From NCBI RefSeq assembly GCF_003234795.2, contig NZ_CP126268.1, positions 1,984,001 through 2,048,000 on the forward strand: DNA of 64,000 bases, read 5' to 3'. The position numbers were made by a program, and so were the translations under genes. This DNA comes from Curtobacterium sp. MCLR17_032. GTDB taxonomy: Bacteria; Actinomycetota; Actinomycetes; Actinomycetales; Microbacteriaceae. Position 1 is the stretch's first letter; each line of letters starts with the position of its first letter. Below are positions 9,303 through 17,668 of the stretch, piece after piece. The notes under the pieces were generated by a model, which did no database searches, had not been told where the DNA came from, and worked only from the letters and a program-made list of their open reading frames with translations.

Positions 9303-9434
9303 GTAGAGATTGCTCCGAACGGACATGAGTCGGGCCGTGGCGGCGAGGGAGCGACCCCCGGTCCGCGAGCCGGTCGGACGACCGGTGCGAGCCACCATGG
9401 CGATGAGTGTTGTTGGCGCGGATTGCGCCGCACA

Positions 9435-9463
9435 AGTCTATCCAGCGGGAGGGACGCCCACAA
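9435..9463 (-). promoter_or_regulatory. Putative rpsA promoter
   Basis: On the minus strand TTGTGG (9458-9463) is separated by exactly 17 bases from TAGACT (9435-9440), a reasonable housekeeping-sigma match. It would give an rpsA leader of roughly 125 bases, with room for post-transcriptional control. Confidence 0.45.
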
Positions 9464-9477
9464 CCGGGCGTGTCGGC

Positions 9478-11157
9478 TCAGCCGACGAGCGCACTCCGCA
9501 GGGTGTCCAGGCCGACGCCACCGAGCGCGAGGGCCCGGTGGTGGAAGGCCTTGAGGTCGAACGCCGCCCCTTCACGAGCCGCCACGTCGTCCCGGATCGA
9601 CTCCCAGACGCGCTGCCCGACCTTGTACGACGGCGCCTGTCCCGGCCACCCGAAGTACCGCGCGACCTCGAACTGCACGAACGCGGGGTCCATGTTCACG
9701 TTCTGCCCCATGAAGTCGAGGGCGTACTCCCACGTCCAGCCGCCGCCGTCCGGGTTGGTCTTCTGCAGGTGCACACCGATGTCGAGCACCACGCGGGCGG
9801 CACGCATCCGCTGGCCGTCGAGCATGCCCAGACGGTCGCCGTCGTCGTCCAGGAACCCGAGCTGCTCCATCAGGCGCTCGGCGTACAGCGCCCAGCCCTC
9901 GACGTGCCCGGACGGTCCGGCCAGCTGTCGGCGCCAGGTGTTCAGCTCGCCGCGGTTGTAGACCGCCTGGCTGATCTGCAGGTGGTGGCCCGGGACGCCC
10001 TCGTGGTAGACCGTCGTCTTCTCCCGCCAGGTGCCGAACTCGGTGACGCCCTGCGGGACGGACCACCACATGCGGCCGGCGCGCGAGAAGTCGTCGGACG
10101 GACCGGTGTAGTAGATCCCACCCTCCTGGGTCGGGGCGATCCGGCACTCCAGGCGCTTGATCGGGTCCGCGATGTCGAAGTAGCGACCGTCCATCGCGCG
10201 GATCGACTCGTCGCTGGTCTCCTGCATCCAGGCGCGGAGCGCGTCGGTGCCGCGCAGCACGCGCGCCGGGTCGGCGTCCAGCACCTCGATCGCCCGGGCG
10301 ACGCTCGCCCCGGACTCGATGCGGTCGGCGATGCGCTCCTGCTCGTCGCGCATCCGCGCGAGCTCCTCGATGCCCCACTCGTACGTCTCGTCCAGGTCGA
10401 TGACGGCGCCGAGGAACCGGCGGGAGTGCAGCGCGTAGTCGTCACGGCCGACGGCGTCCACCGGGGTCGAGAGCGGCAGCACGTCGTGCTCCAGGAACGC
10501 GCCGAACGACCGGTAGGCGGCCGCGGCGACCTCGGCCCCGCGGGTCAGCTCGGCTCGCAGCTGCTCGGGGACCGGCGCCCCGCCCTCGAGTGCGGCGCCA
10601 TCGGCGAGCTGACGGAAGAACCCGTCGGGTGCGCCGTTCCGGGCGGCCTGCTCAGCGATCAGTTCGACCTGGCGCTTCGCCGCGGTCACGCCCTCGCGGG
10701 TGCCTTCGAGCAGGGTCTCGCGGTACCCCTCCAGGGCGTCCGGCAGCGCCTGCAGACGGCCCGCCACGTCCTGCCAGTCCTCCGCCGTCGCGGTCGGCAT
10801 CAGGTCGAGGACGTCACGGAGGGACTGCGCCGGGCTCTGGATCACGTTGAGGTCGCGGAGGTGCAGCTTCCGCTCGTACGACTCCACGGTCAGGTCGAGC
10901 TCCGCACCGAGGTCGGTCTTCGTCACCCGGTCGACGTCGTCCCGCACGTCGGCGGCGTCGAGCGCCCGGCGGGCGGCACGAGCGGCGTCGGCCAGGGCCG
11001 CGGCGCCGGCCGGTGACGTGTCGCCGTACCCGTCCGTCCGGCCCGGCACGCCGATGTACGTGGCGACGGTCGGGTCGAGGTCCACGAGCGTGGTGACCCA
11101 CTGCTCGGCGACCTGGTCGACGGCGGACGGCTGACGGACGGGACGGTCATCGCTCAT
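9478..11157 (-). CDS. DUF885-family metallopeptidase-like protein
   Basis: A 559-residue cytoplasmic protein (no signal peptide or membrane segment) of the DUF885 family, which resembles M2/M3-type zinc peptidases. The sequence shows YHEGVPGHH (HExxxGHH, about residues 385-392) and a downstream GHVEGWALYAERL, whose glutamate near 420 probably supplies the third ligand, as in the gluzincin fold. The peptide substrate is unknown. I start at MSDDRPVRQ (11157) rather than the in-frame ATG 36 bases upstream, because the earlier residues lie in the intergenic region and look non-coding. It sits alone between rpsA and polA. Confidence 0.82.
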   Translation of the reverse strand: MSDDRPVRQPSAVDQVAEQWVTTLVDLDPTVATYIGVPGRTDGYGDTSPAGAAALADAARAARRALDAADVRDDVDRVTKTDLGAELDLTVESYERKLHLRDLNVIQSPAQSLRDVLDLMPTATAEDWQDVAGRLQALPDALEGYRETLLEGTREGVTAAKRQVELIAEQAARNGAPDGFFRQLADGAALEGGAPVPEQLRAELTRGAEVAAAAYRSFGAFLEHDVLPLSTPVDAVGRDDYALHSRRFLGAVIDLDETYEWGIEELARMRDEQERIADRIESGASVARAIEVLDADPARVLRGTDALRAWMQETSDESIRAMDGRYFDIADPIKRLECRIAPTQEGGIYYTGPSDDFSRAGRMWWSVPQGVTEFGTWREKTTVYHEGVPGHHLQISQAVYNRGELNTWRRQLAGPSGHVEGWALYAERLMEQLGFLDDDGDRLGMLDGQRMRAARVVLDIGVHLQKTNPDGGGWTWEYALDFMGQNVNMDPAFVQFEVARYFGWPGQAPSYKVGQRVWESIRDDVAAREGAAFDLKAFHHRALALGGVGLDTLRSALVG

Positions 11158-11201
11158 GTCACCGACCCTACCCACCGGCCAGACCCCAGCCACCAGTACG
11201 A

Positions 11202-11255
11202 CGGGAGCGGCGGGGCGGACGGGAGGCGCGCCTCCCGTCCGCCCCGCCGCTCCCG
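11202..11255. terminator. Perfect 54-base palindromic terminator
   Basis: A perfect inverted repeat with 27-base arms centred at 11228/11229; the right arm is the exact complement of the left. It lies directly after the polA stop (11271) and before the DUF885 gene, so it most likely terminates polA. It contains the GGGAGGC core seen in other hairpins here. Confidence 0.65.
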
Positions 11256-11270
11256 CGGGTGCAGCCGCGC

Positions 11271-13943
11271 TCAGTGCGCCGCCGCCTCCCAGTTCGTGCC
11301 GAGCCCGACCGAGACGTCGAGCGGGACGGTCAGCTCGGCCGCGCCGCCCATGCGGGTGCGGAGGATCTCCTCGACCCGGTCCTGCTCCCCCGGTGCGATC
11401 TCGAGGATCAGTTCGTCGTGCACCTGCAGGAGCAGCCGCGAGCCGAGGCCGCCGTCACGGAGGTCCGCGTCGACGCCGAGCATCGCGATCTTCATGATGT
11501 CGGCGGCCGAGCCCTGGATCGGGGCGTTCAGCGCGGCACGCTCGGCGTTCTCGCGCAGCACCCGGTTCGGGCTCTTCAGGTCCGGGAACGGGCGACGACG
11601 ACCGAAGATCGTCTCGGTGTAGCCGTCTTCGCGGGCCTGCTCGACGACGTTCCGGAGGTAGTCGCGGACCGCGCCGAAGCGGGCGAAGTACTCGGTCATC
11701 AGGGTGCGGGCTTCGCTCTGCTCGATGCGGAGCTGCTTCGACAGCCCGAACGCGCTGAGGCCGTAGGCCAGGCCGTATGACATCGCCTTGACCTTGGTGC
11801 GCATCTCGGGGCTGACGTCCGACGGCTCGACGCCGAAGACCCGGGCGCCGACGAAGCGGTGCAGGTCCTCGCCCTCGTTGAAGGCCTGGATCAGCCCGGC
11901 GTCACCCGACAGGTGCGCCATGATCCGCATCTCGATCTGCGAGTAGTCGGCAGTGAGGAGCGTCGTGTACGGCTCGGCGACCGCGAAGGCCGACCGGATG
12001 CGGCGACCGACGGCGGTCTTCACCGGGATGTTCTGCAGGTTCGGGTCGGTCGAGGACACCCGGCCGGTGCTCGTGCCGGTCTGCTCGTACCGGGTGTGGA
12101 TCCGGCCGTCGACCACGGCGGCGTCGAGGGTGTCGACGATCTGGCGGAGCTTCGTGGCGTCGCGGTGCTGCAGCAGCAGGCCGAGGAACGGGTGCGGGTG
12201 CTGCTCCTGCAGGTCGGTGAGGCTGGCGGCATCGGTCGAGAAGCCGGTCTTCGTCTTGCGGGTCTTCGGCATCGCGAGCTCGGTGAAGAGCACTTCCTGC
12301 AGCTGCTTCGGCGACCCGAGGTTGACCTCGTGCCCGATCTCGGCGAAGGCCTGCTGGGCGAGGTCCGCGGCGCGCTCCCCCAGCTCGTGCGAGAGCCCGG
12401 TCAGCACCGGCCGGTCGATCCCGACGCCGGTCGTCTCCATCCGGGCGAGCACCGACGTCAGCGGCAGTTCGATGTCGTCGAGCACCGTGAGCGAGCTCGG
12501 GTCGACGCGGGCCCGGAGCGCCGTGACCACGCGGAGGACGTACCAGGCGTGCACGCCGACGTTCACCGGGTCGGTCTCCGGCACGAGCTGGTTCGGGTCC
12601 GCCGTCGGCAGTTCCTCGCCGAGCTCCTGGTAGACGAGGTCGGCGAGGGGCTGGCCCTGCTTGCCGGGGTTCGCGAGCCAGCCGGTGATGCGGGCGTCAC
12701 CGGCGATCCCGGCGACGGTGAAGCCCGCCGTGCCGAGCGCCTTGATCGCGGCCTTGGCGTCGTGGAAGTGCTTCGGGGCGTCCGAGGCGAACCAGGCCGA
12801 GAGCTGCTCGTAGTCCTGCGCTCCACTGCCGCCGGGCACCAGCACGGCGTCGTCGTGCGTGGCGATGCCGATGGCGCTGAGGCGGCCGTCGATGACCTCC
12901 ACCGCGACGCCGAAGCCGTTCTCGGCGTCGGCGGCGGACTTCCGCTCCAGCCAGTGGCCGAGTTCTTCGTCGATCAGGGTCTTCACCGGCGGCGGGGTGG
13001 GGCCGGCGTCCTCGACGCTGCCGTCCGTCGTCGACGGGTCGGTCGGTTCGCCGCTGCCGACGACCTTGAACACCCGGTCGAGCAGGGTGCGGAACTGCAG
13101 CGTGGCGAAGAGTTCACGCACCGCGGCCTCGTCGACCGGCCGGAGGGCGACGTCGGCGGGGCCGACCGGCAGCTCGACGTCGGTCACCAGGCGGTTCAGG
13201 CGGCGGTTCCGGATCGCGCGGTCGCGCTGCTCGCGGAGGTTGTTGCCGACGACGCCCTTGATCTCGTCGGCGTGCTCGAGCACCCCGTCGAGCGAGCCGT
13301 ACTGGGTGACCCACTTCACCGCGGTCTTCTCGCCGACCTTGTCGATGCCGATCAGGTTGTCGCTGGTCTCCCCCACCAGGGCCGCGATGTCCGGGTACTG
13401 GTGCGGTTCGATGCCGTAGCGCTCGTACACCTTGTCGCGGTCGTAGCGGGTCAGTTCGGACACGCCCCGGACCGACGGGTAGAGCAGCGTGACGTCGTCG
13501 TTGACGAGCTGGATGGAGTCGCGGTCACCGGACACCACGTAGACCTGGAAGCCCTGGTCGGCCCCCTGCTTCGACAGCGTCGCGAGGATGTCGTCCGCCT
13601 CGAAGTCCTCCTTCGTGACGGTGGTGATGCCCATCGCCTCGAGCGCCTGCTGCAGCAACGGGATCTGGCCCTTGAACTCGGCCGGAGTCTCGGAGCGGGT
13701 GCCCTTGTACTCGGCGTACTCCCGCGTGCGGAACGAGAACCGCGAGATGTCGAACGCGACGGCCAGGTGCGTCGGCTTCTCGCGCTGCAGCAGCATGAGC
13801 AGCATCGAGATGAACCCGTGGATGGCGTTCGTGTGCTGCCCCTCGCGGTTCACGAAGCTGTCGACCGGCAGCGCGTAGAAGGCCCGGAAGGCGAGCGAAT
13901 GGCCGTCGATGACCATGAGGGTAGGCTTTGCGGAGTCCGACAC
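11271..13943 (-). CDS. polA: DNA polymerase I
   Basis: PolA fills repair gaps and removes RNA primers. The 890-residue protein has an N-terminal 5'-3' exonuclease (about 1-290, DGHSLAFRAFYALP, EADDILATL, VSGDRD), a middle 3'-5' exonuclease-like domain lacking the canonical DxE pattern and so probably inactive, and a C-terminal polymerase with motif A DYSQIE (666-671), motif B RTKVKAMSYGLAYG (about 715-728) and motif C VHDE (841-844). The GTG at 13943 has no Shine-Dalgarno, but TAGGCT lies 6 bases upstream, suggesting a leaderless mRNA. A start at the ATG ten codons in is a less likely alternative. It is divergent from the thioesterase. Confidence 0.97.
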   Translation of the reverse strand: MSDSAKPTLMVIDGHSLAFRAFYALPVDSFVNREGQHTNAIHGFISMLLMLLQREKPTHLAVAFDISRFSFRTREYAEYKGTRSETPAEFKGQIPLLQQALEAMGITTVTKEDFEADDILATLSKQGADQGFQVYVVSGDRDSIQLVNDDVTLLYPSVRGVSELTRYDRDKVYERYGIEPHQYPDIAALVGETSDNLIGIDKVGEKTAVKWVTQYGSLDGVLEHADEIKGVVGNNLREQRDRAIRNRRLNRLVTDVELPVGPADVALRPVDEAAVRELFATLQFRTLLDRVFKVVGSGEPTDPSTTDGSVEDAGPTPPPVKTLIDEELGHWLERKSAADAENGFGVAVEVIDGRLSAIGIATHDDAVLVPGGSGAQDYEQLSAWFASDAPKHFHDAKAAIKALGTAGFTVAGIAGDARITGWLANPGKQGQPLADLVYQELGEELPTADPNQLVPETDPVNVGVHAWYVLRVVTALRARVDPSSLTVLDDIELPLTSVLARMETTGVGIDRPVLTGLSHELGERAADLAQQAFAEIGHEVNLGSPKQLQEVLFTELAMPKTRKTKTGFSTDAASLTDLQEQHPHPFLGLLLQHRDATKLRQIVDTLDAAVVDGRIHTRYEQTGTSTGRVSSTDPNLQNIPVKTAVGRRIRSAFAVAEPYTTLLTADYSQIEMRIMAHLSGDAGLIQAFNEGEDLHRFVGARVFGVEPSDVSPEMRTKVKAMSYGLAYGLSAFGLSKQLRIEQSEARTLMTEYFARFGAVRDYLRNVVEQAREDGYTETIFGRRRPFPDLKSPNRVLRENAERAALNAPIQGSAADIMKIAMLGVDADLRDGGLGSRLLLQVHDELILEIAPGEQDRVEEILRTRMGGAAELTVPLDVSVGLGTNWEAAAH

Positions 13944-13949
13944 CCGGAC

Positions 13950-13955
13950 AGCCTA
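13950..13955 (-). promoter_or_regulatory. Putative -10 element of leaderless polA
   Basis: TAGGCT on the minus strand ends 6 bases before the polA GTG, with no ribosome-binding site in between. The same hexamer precedes the ANTAR regulator at 7 bases. No clear -35 was found. Confidence 0.35.
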
Positions 13956-14021
13956 CCGACGGCCCCCGACAGGGTGCGGCCCCGGTCCTGGCAGAGCGAC
14001 CACGCGGAAGGCCGACGCGAC

Positions 14022-14471
14022 GTGACCGACGAACAGACCGTCCAGGACAGCCAGAGCGTCCAGGGTCCCCCGGCGGCAGTCGCCGAGTACCTCGCCCGCG
14101 GGATGGGCCAGCTCGCCGACAAGATGGGCATGGTCGTCACCGAACTCGGCGCCGACCGGGCCGTCGCGTCCATCCCCGTCGAGGGCAACCGACAGCCCGC
14201 CGGCCTGCTGCACGGTGGCGCCTACGTCGTCCTGGCCGAGAGCCTCGGGTCGATGGCGGCGAACATCCACGCCGGCCCCGGGCGCTACGCCGTCGGCATC
14301 GAACTGAGCGCGTCGCACACCCGGAGCGCCACGAGCGGCCGCGTCACCGGCACCTGCACCGCCATCCACCTCGGTGGCACGCTCACCACGCACGAGATCG
14401 TCCTGACCGACGACGAGGGTCGGCGCTGCTCGAGCGTGCGCATCACGAACATCATCCGCGACGCCCGCTGA
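14022..14471 (+). CDS. Hotdog-fold thioesterase, PaaI/YdiI-like
   Basis: A 149-residue hotdog protein that would hydrolyse acyl-CoA thioesters. The conserved segment QPAGLLHGGAYVVLAESLGS contains the HGG turn and the glutamate on the central helix used for catalysis in YdiI/PaaI-type enzymes. The C-terminal strands (GRVTGTCTAIHLGGTLTTHEI) fit the fold. The start is the GTG at 14022, with GGAAG about 11 bases upstream. It is divergent from polA and convergent with the GNAT gene. The substrate is not evident; phenylacetyl-CoA, aromatic or DHNA-CoA thioesters are family possibilities. Confidence 0.85.
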   Translation: MTDEQTVQDSQSVQGPPAAVAEYLARGMGQLADKMGMVVTELGADRAVASIPVEGNRQPAGLLHGGAYVVLAESLGSMAANIHAGPGRYAVGIELSASHTRSATSGRVTGTCTAIHLGGTLTTHEIVLTDDEGRRCSSVRITNIIRDAR

Positions 14472-14512
14472 CCCGGAGCATCAGCGACATCGGGCGTCAG
14501 TGCCACCGCGCA

Positions 14513-14983
14513 TCAGGCCTCCGGCGGTCGTTGCAGCAGCAGCGGGGTGTCCCCGAACCCGAGCCGTCGGTAGAGCGTCTCGCCGTCGACACTCGAGTGC
14601 ACCGAGGTCCGCTCCACCCCGGCGTCGTCCGCGAGCTCGAGTAGCGCCATGACGATCCGTCCCGCGACACCGCGTCCGCGGAGGTCCGGGTGCACGTAGA
14701 CCGTCTGCACGTCACCGGTCACGCGGCGGCCGGGTCGGTCGGGGGTCGGCGGTCGGTCCGTCAGCGCGAACCACCCCATGCCGAGCACGACGCCGTCCCG
14801 CTCCGCGACCACGCAGCGGTGACTCTCCGGGTGGGCGACGGCGAACGCGACCATCGCGTCCCGGAAGTCCGCGGCGGACACTGCTGGCACGGCCCCGCCT
14901 TCCTCGACACTCCAGCGCCAGCGGAGGTCGGCCACCGTCGGCAGATCGGCCGGTCGGGAGGCCCGGATCACCACGTCGTCCAT
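14513..14983 (-). CDS. GNAT-family N-acetyltransferase
   Basis: A 156-residue single-domain GNAT enzyme that transfers acetyl from acetyl-CoA to an unknown amine. The fold's motif A is VQTVYVHPDLRGRGVAGRIV (about 91-110), containing the acetyl-CoA pyrophosphate-binding R/QxxGxG/A pattern as RGRGVA. The end ETLYRRLGFGDTP matches the usual C-terminal strand. It lies between the convergent thioesterase and the ANTAR regulator; nothing nearby identifies the acceptor. Confidence 0.83.
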   Translation of the reverse strand: MDDVVIRASRPADLPTVADLRWRWSVEEGGAVPAVSAADFRDAMVAFAVAHPESHRCVVAERDGVVLGMGWFALTDRPPTPDRPGRRVTGDVQTVYVHPDLRGRGVAGRIVMALLELADDAGVERTSVHSSVDGETLYRRLGFGDTPLLLQRPPEA

Positions 14984-15040
14984 GCCCTCACCCTGCCACG
15001 TGGCCGGGTCACGCTGGACGACGGGTCGCGGTACGGCGGC

Positions 15041-15646
15041 TTACTTCTTGGCGCTGAGCTGCTCGATGATCGCCTTGGCGACGTCGTGCATGGTCAGACG
15101 GCGGTCCATCGACGCCTTCTGGATCCAGCGGAACGCCTCGGGCTCGGTGAGGCCCATCTTCTCGTTGAGAAGGCCCTTGGCCCGGTCGACGAGCTTGCGC
15201 GTCTCGAAGCGCTCGACCAGGTCGGCGACCTCGGCCTCGAGCGTGATGATCTGCTGGTACCGCGAGAGGGCGATCTCGATCGCGGGGAGCAGGTCGTTCG
15301 GGGTGAAGGGCTTCACGACGTAGGCCAGCGCGCCGGCCTCGGTCGCGCGCTCGACGAGCTCCTTCTGGCTGAACGCCGTGAGGAGGACGACCGGCGCGAT
15401 GTGGTTCTTCGACAGCTTCTCGGCTGCGGAGATGCCGTCGAGCTGCGGCATCTTGACGTCCATGATGACGAGGTCGGGACGCAGGTCGGTCGCGAGCTGC
15501 ACCGCGGTCTCACCGTCGCCGGCTTCACCGACCACGTCGAACCCGTTGTCGCGGAGGATCTCGACGATGTCGAGGCGGATGAGCGACTCGTCCTCGGCGA
15601 CGACGACGCGACGGGGTGCTGCTGCGGTTGCTTCTGTGTCACTCAC
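15041..15646 (-). CDS. pdtaR: ANTAR-domain response regulator, PdtaR-like
   Basis: A 201-residue two-domain regulator: receiver (about 12-130) with phospho-acceptor D63 in IMDVKMPQLDG and acidic pocket AEDE, then a coiled segment and an ANTAR RNA-binding domain (about 135-195, KLVDRAKGLLNEKMGLTEPEAFRWIQ). ANTAR regulators bind paired hairpins in mRNA leaders to cause antitermination or alter translation; M. tuberculosis PdtaR is activated by the kinase PdtaS. No partner kinase is in this window. The start is the GTG at 15646; the longer frame would run into the tRNA gene. No Shine-Dalgarno is present and TAGGCT lies 7 bases upstream, so it is probably leaderless. Confidence 0.92.
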   Translation of the reverse strand: MSDTEATAAAPRRVVVAEDESLIRLDIVEILRDNGFDVVGEAGDGETAVQLATDLRPDLVIMDVKMPQLDGISAAEKLSKNHIAPVVLLTAFSQKELVERATEAGALAYVVKPFTPNDLLPAIEIALSRYQQIITLEAEVADLVERFETRKLVDRAKGLLNEKMGLTEPEAFRWIQKASMDRRLTMHDVAKAIIEQLSAKK

Positions 15647-15653
15647 GACGGAG

Positions 15654-15685
15654 AGCCTACTAGACGCTCGATCCGACCGCGGCAA
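15654..15685 (-). promoter_or_regulatory. Promoter of the ANTAR regulator (leaderless)
   Basis: On the minus strand TTGCCG (15680-15685) is followed by overlapping candidate -10 hexamers: TAGTAG with 17-base spacing, and TAGGCT (15654-15659), which ends 7 bases before the GTG start. Either gives an almost leaderless transcript. Confidence 0.42.
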
Positions 15686-15721
15686 CCCAGACCGGTCGAT
15701 CACCGGACCGACGGCCACCAG

Positions 15722-15801
15722 TACGAGTGGCGGGACTCGAACCCGCACGCCAGAGGCAGAGCATTTTGAGTGCCCCGTGTCTACCATTCCACCACACTCG
15801 C
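15722..15801 (-). tRNA. tRNA-Leu (anticodon CAA)
   Basis: An 80-base cloverleaf on the minus strand. The 7-bp acceptor is GCGAGTG with CACTCGT (one G-T pair). The anticodon stem GGGCA/TGCTC encloses the loop CTCAAAA with anticodon CAA, which reads UUG. A short variable arm (GCC-TCT-GGC) marks a class II tRNA, and the T arm is GCGGG-TTCGAGT-CCCGC. The discriminator is A; CCA is not encoded. UUG is a rare leucine codon in this GC-rich genome, so this is a minor isoacceptor. Confidence 0.95.
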
Positions 15802-15938
15802 GAGCGGTGCCAGCGTAGCAGCAGCGCCCCGGACCGCAGGTTCCGGCCAGGTCGCCGTCCCGCGCCGCCCCATCGCGGCGCGCGACGCCCGGTCACGGTA
15901 CGGTCGGAGGTCCGGCTGACCTGTCAGGGAGGAGCCCC

Positions 15939-16478
15939 GTGGACTCTCGTGCCGTCCGCACGTTCCGCGCGTTCGTCGTCGTCACCGCCGTGGTCGCGGT
16001 GACCGCCGGCGTCGTCGCCGTCGTCTGGCCACGACCGACCCTCGTCCTCGTCGCGCTGCTCTTCGGCGTCTACCTGGTGGTCGCGGGCGCGATGCGGGTG
16101 TTCGCGGCGGCGCGTGGACACGGCACGCCAGCCACCTGGCGCTGGACCTCGGGCGTGGTCGGCACCCTCGTCGGCCTCGCCGGACTCGTGACGTTGCTCG
16201 ACCCCGCGGTGCCGCTCGTGGTCTACGCGGTCCTCGGCGGCCTCGCCTTCCTGGTCGAGGGGGTCGCGGCCCTCGTCGGTGCCCTGGTCGGGCATCCCGG
16301 GTCCTCACGCGGGCCGACCGTCGTCAGCGGCGTGCTCTCGCTGCTCTGCGGCACGGCCGTGCTCCTCGCCCCGACGACGGCGCTCGAGGTGTTCACGGTC
16401 CTGGCGGGCATCGCGCTCGTCGGGGTCGGGAGCGCGGCCCTGCTGCTCCTGCCGGCCCGCGCCGCCGCCCGCCGCTGA
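15939..16478 (+). CDS. HdeD-like DUF308 membrane protein
   Basis: A 179-residue protein with about six hydrophobic segments in two repeated three-helix halves (roughly residues 10-105 and 105-175), matching the HdeD/DUF308 family. E. coli HdeD is linked to acid resistance, but the function of actinobacterial members is not established. The GTG start at 15939 has GGGAGGAG a few bases upstream, a strong ribosome-binding site. It is convergent with the VIT1-like gene and divergent from tRNA-Leu. An 8-bp hairpin (15861-15882) lies in the upstream region. Confidence 0.75.
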   Translation: MDSRAVRTFRAFVVVTAVVAVTAGVVAVVWPRPTLVLVALLFGVYLVVAGAMRVFAAARGHGTPATWRWTSGVVGTLVGLAGLVTLLDPAVPLVVYAVLGGLAFLVEGVAALVGALVGHPGSSRGPTVVSGVLSLLCGTAVLLAPTTALEVFTVLAGIALVGVGSAALLLLPARAAARR

Positions 16479-16503
16479 GCGCGACGGGGCCCGCGGGTCC
16501 GCG

Positions 16504-17640
16504 TCAGCCCGTGCTCGTCCCGAAGAGCAGCCCGAGCAGGTAGGTCACGGCCGCGGCCCCGAACCCGATGCCGAGTTGCCGCAGAGCGCGCCGCAGCGGC
16601 GAGGCACCGCTCAGGACACCGACGACGGCACCGGTCCCGAGCAGGGCGAGACCGACCAGGGCGGCCGCCAGACCGATCGCCGGCCGCCCCTCGAGCCCGA
16701 ACAGGTAGGGCAGCACCGGGATCACCGCGCCGGAGGCGAAGAAGCAGAAGCTCGAGAGTGCCGCGCTGGTGCCGGTACCGATCGCCTCGTGGTCGTCCGC
16801 GTCGTCCGTGACGCCCGGGCGTGGCAGCGCCGACCGCGACCGGACGACGGGGAGGCCCCCGGTGGTCGGCGCGGCGAGCAGCGCGGCGATGACCTCGTCC
16901 GCGTGCGCGGCGGCCTCGTCCTCGGTCATCCCCCGCGCCCGGTAGACCAGGGCGAGTTCGTTGGCGTCGACGTCGAGGTCGGCGACCGCGTGCTGCGCCT
17001 CGGGGTGCGGCGTCGAGGCCTCGAGCAGCTCCCGCTGGGACCGCACCGACACGTACTCCCCCGCGCCCATCGACAGCGCGCCGGCGAGGAGGCCCGCGAC
17101 ACCGCTGAGCAGGACGAAGTGCCGGTCCGCTCCGGAGGCGCTGATGCCGATGATGAGCGCCAGGTTCGACACCAGGCCGTCGTTCGCCCCGAACACCGCG
17201 GCCCGGAAGGTCCCGGACAGACGCATCCGGCCACGGTTCGCGAGCCCACGCACCACCTCGCCGTGGATCCGCTCGTCGGCCGCCATCGTCGGGGTCGCGT
17301 CGGCGTCGTCCGCGTACGGCGAGCGGTCCTCGGCCCGCTGCATGAGCGCGAGCACGAACACCGACCCGAACCGCTTCGCCAGCGCGGCGAGCACACGGGT
17401 CCGCAGGCTGCCCGCGAGCGGTCGACCGACGTCGTCGCCGAGCAGGTCCCGCCAGTGCTGTTCGTGGCGGCCCTCCGCCTCGGCCAGGGCCGCGAGGATC
17501 TCGCGTTCCTCACCGCTCCGTCGCGTCGAGAGGTTCCGGTAGACCGCCGCCTCGGCACGCTCGTCCGCCAGGTAGCGGCGCCACCGGTGGACGTCGGCCC
17601 GCGTCCGCGTGCTGTCGGACTGGAGGCTCGGGTCACCCAT
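16504..17640 (-). CDS. Ferritin-like domain fused to VIT1/CCC1 metal transporter
   Basis: A 378-residue protein with a soluble N-terminal rubrerythrin-like domain (about 15-155; acidic/His residues in DERAEAAVYRNL and EAEGRHEQHW) and a C-terminal VIT1/CCC1 transporter with about five membrane helices (GANDGLVSNLALIIGISASG, GAGEYVSVRSQRE, then three hydrophobic segments). VIT1-family proteins move Fe2+ or Mn2+ out of the cytosol; the ferritin-like part may sense or deliver metal (inference). The start is ATG 17640 with GAGGAG upstream; the open frame continues upstream only through the GGGAC repeat. A nine-copy pentanucleotide repeat lies 29-73 bases before the start. Confidence 0.85.
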   Translation of the reverse strand: MGDPSLQSDSTRTRADVHRWRRYLADERAEAAVYRNLSTRRSGEEREILAALAEAEGRHEQHWRDLLGDDVGRPLAGSLRTRVLAALAKRFGSVFVLALMQRAEDRSPYADDADATPTMAADERIHGEVVRGLANRGRMRLSGTFRAAVFGANDGLVSNLALIIGISASGADRHFVLLSGVAGLLAGALSMGAGEYVSVRSQRELLEASTPHPEAQHAVADLDVDANELALVYRARGMTEDEAAAHADEVIAALLAAPTTGGLPVVRSRSALPRPGVTDDADDHEAIGTGTSAALSSFCFFASGAVIPVLPYLFGLEGRPAIGLAAALVGLALLGTGAVVGVLSGASPLRRALRQLGIGFGAAAVTYLLGLLFGTSTG

Positions 17641-17668
17641 GCGACGCTCCTCGCGTGATCGGTCGGTC

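Noticed and set aside
9454..9471. Terminator hairpin after the DUF885 gene
   Set aside because: The 6-bp stem ACGCCC/GGGCGT is too weak to call and overlaps the better-supported rpsA promoter.
7797..9554. Long plus-strand frame opposite rpsA
   Set aside because: It is a mirror of S1 repeats (LDDL/VDDL patterns) and not a conserved protein.
11859..14021. Upstream part of the plus-strand frame that ends in the hotdog gene
   Set aside because: Only 14022-14471 is real. The earlier 720 codons are antisense to polA.
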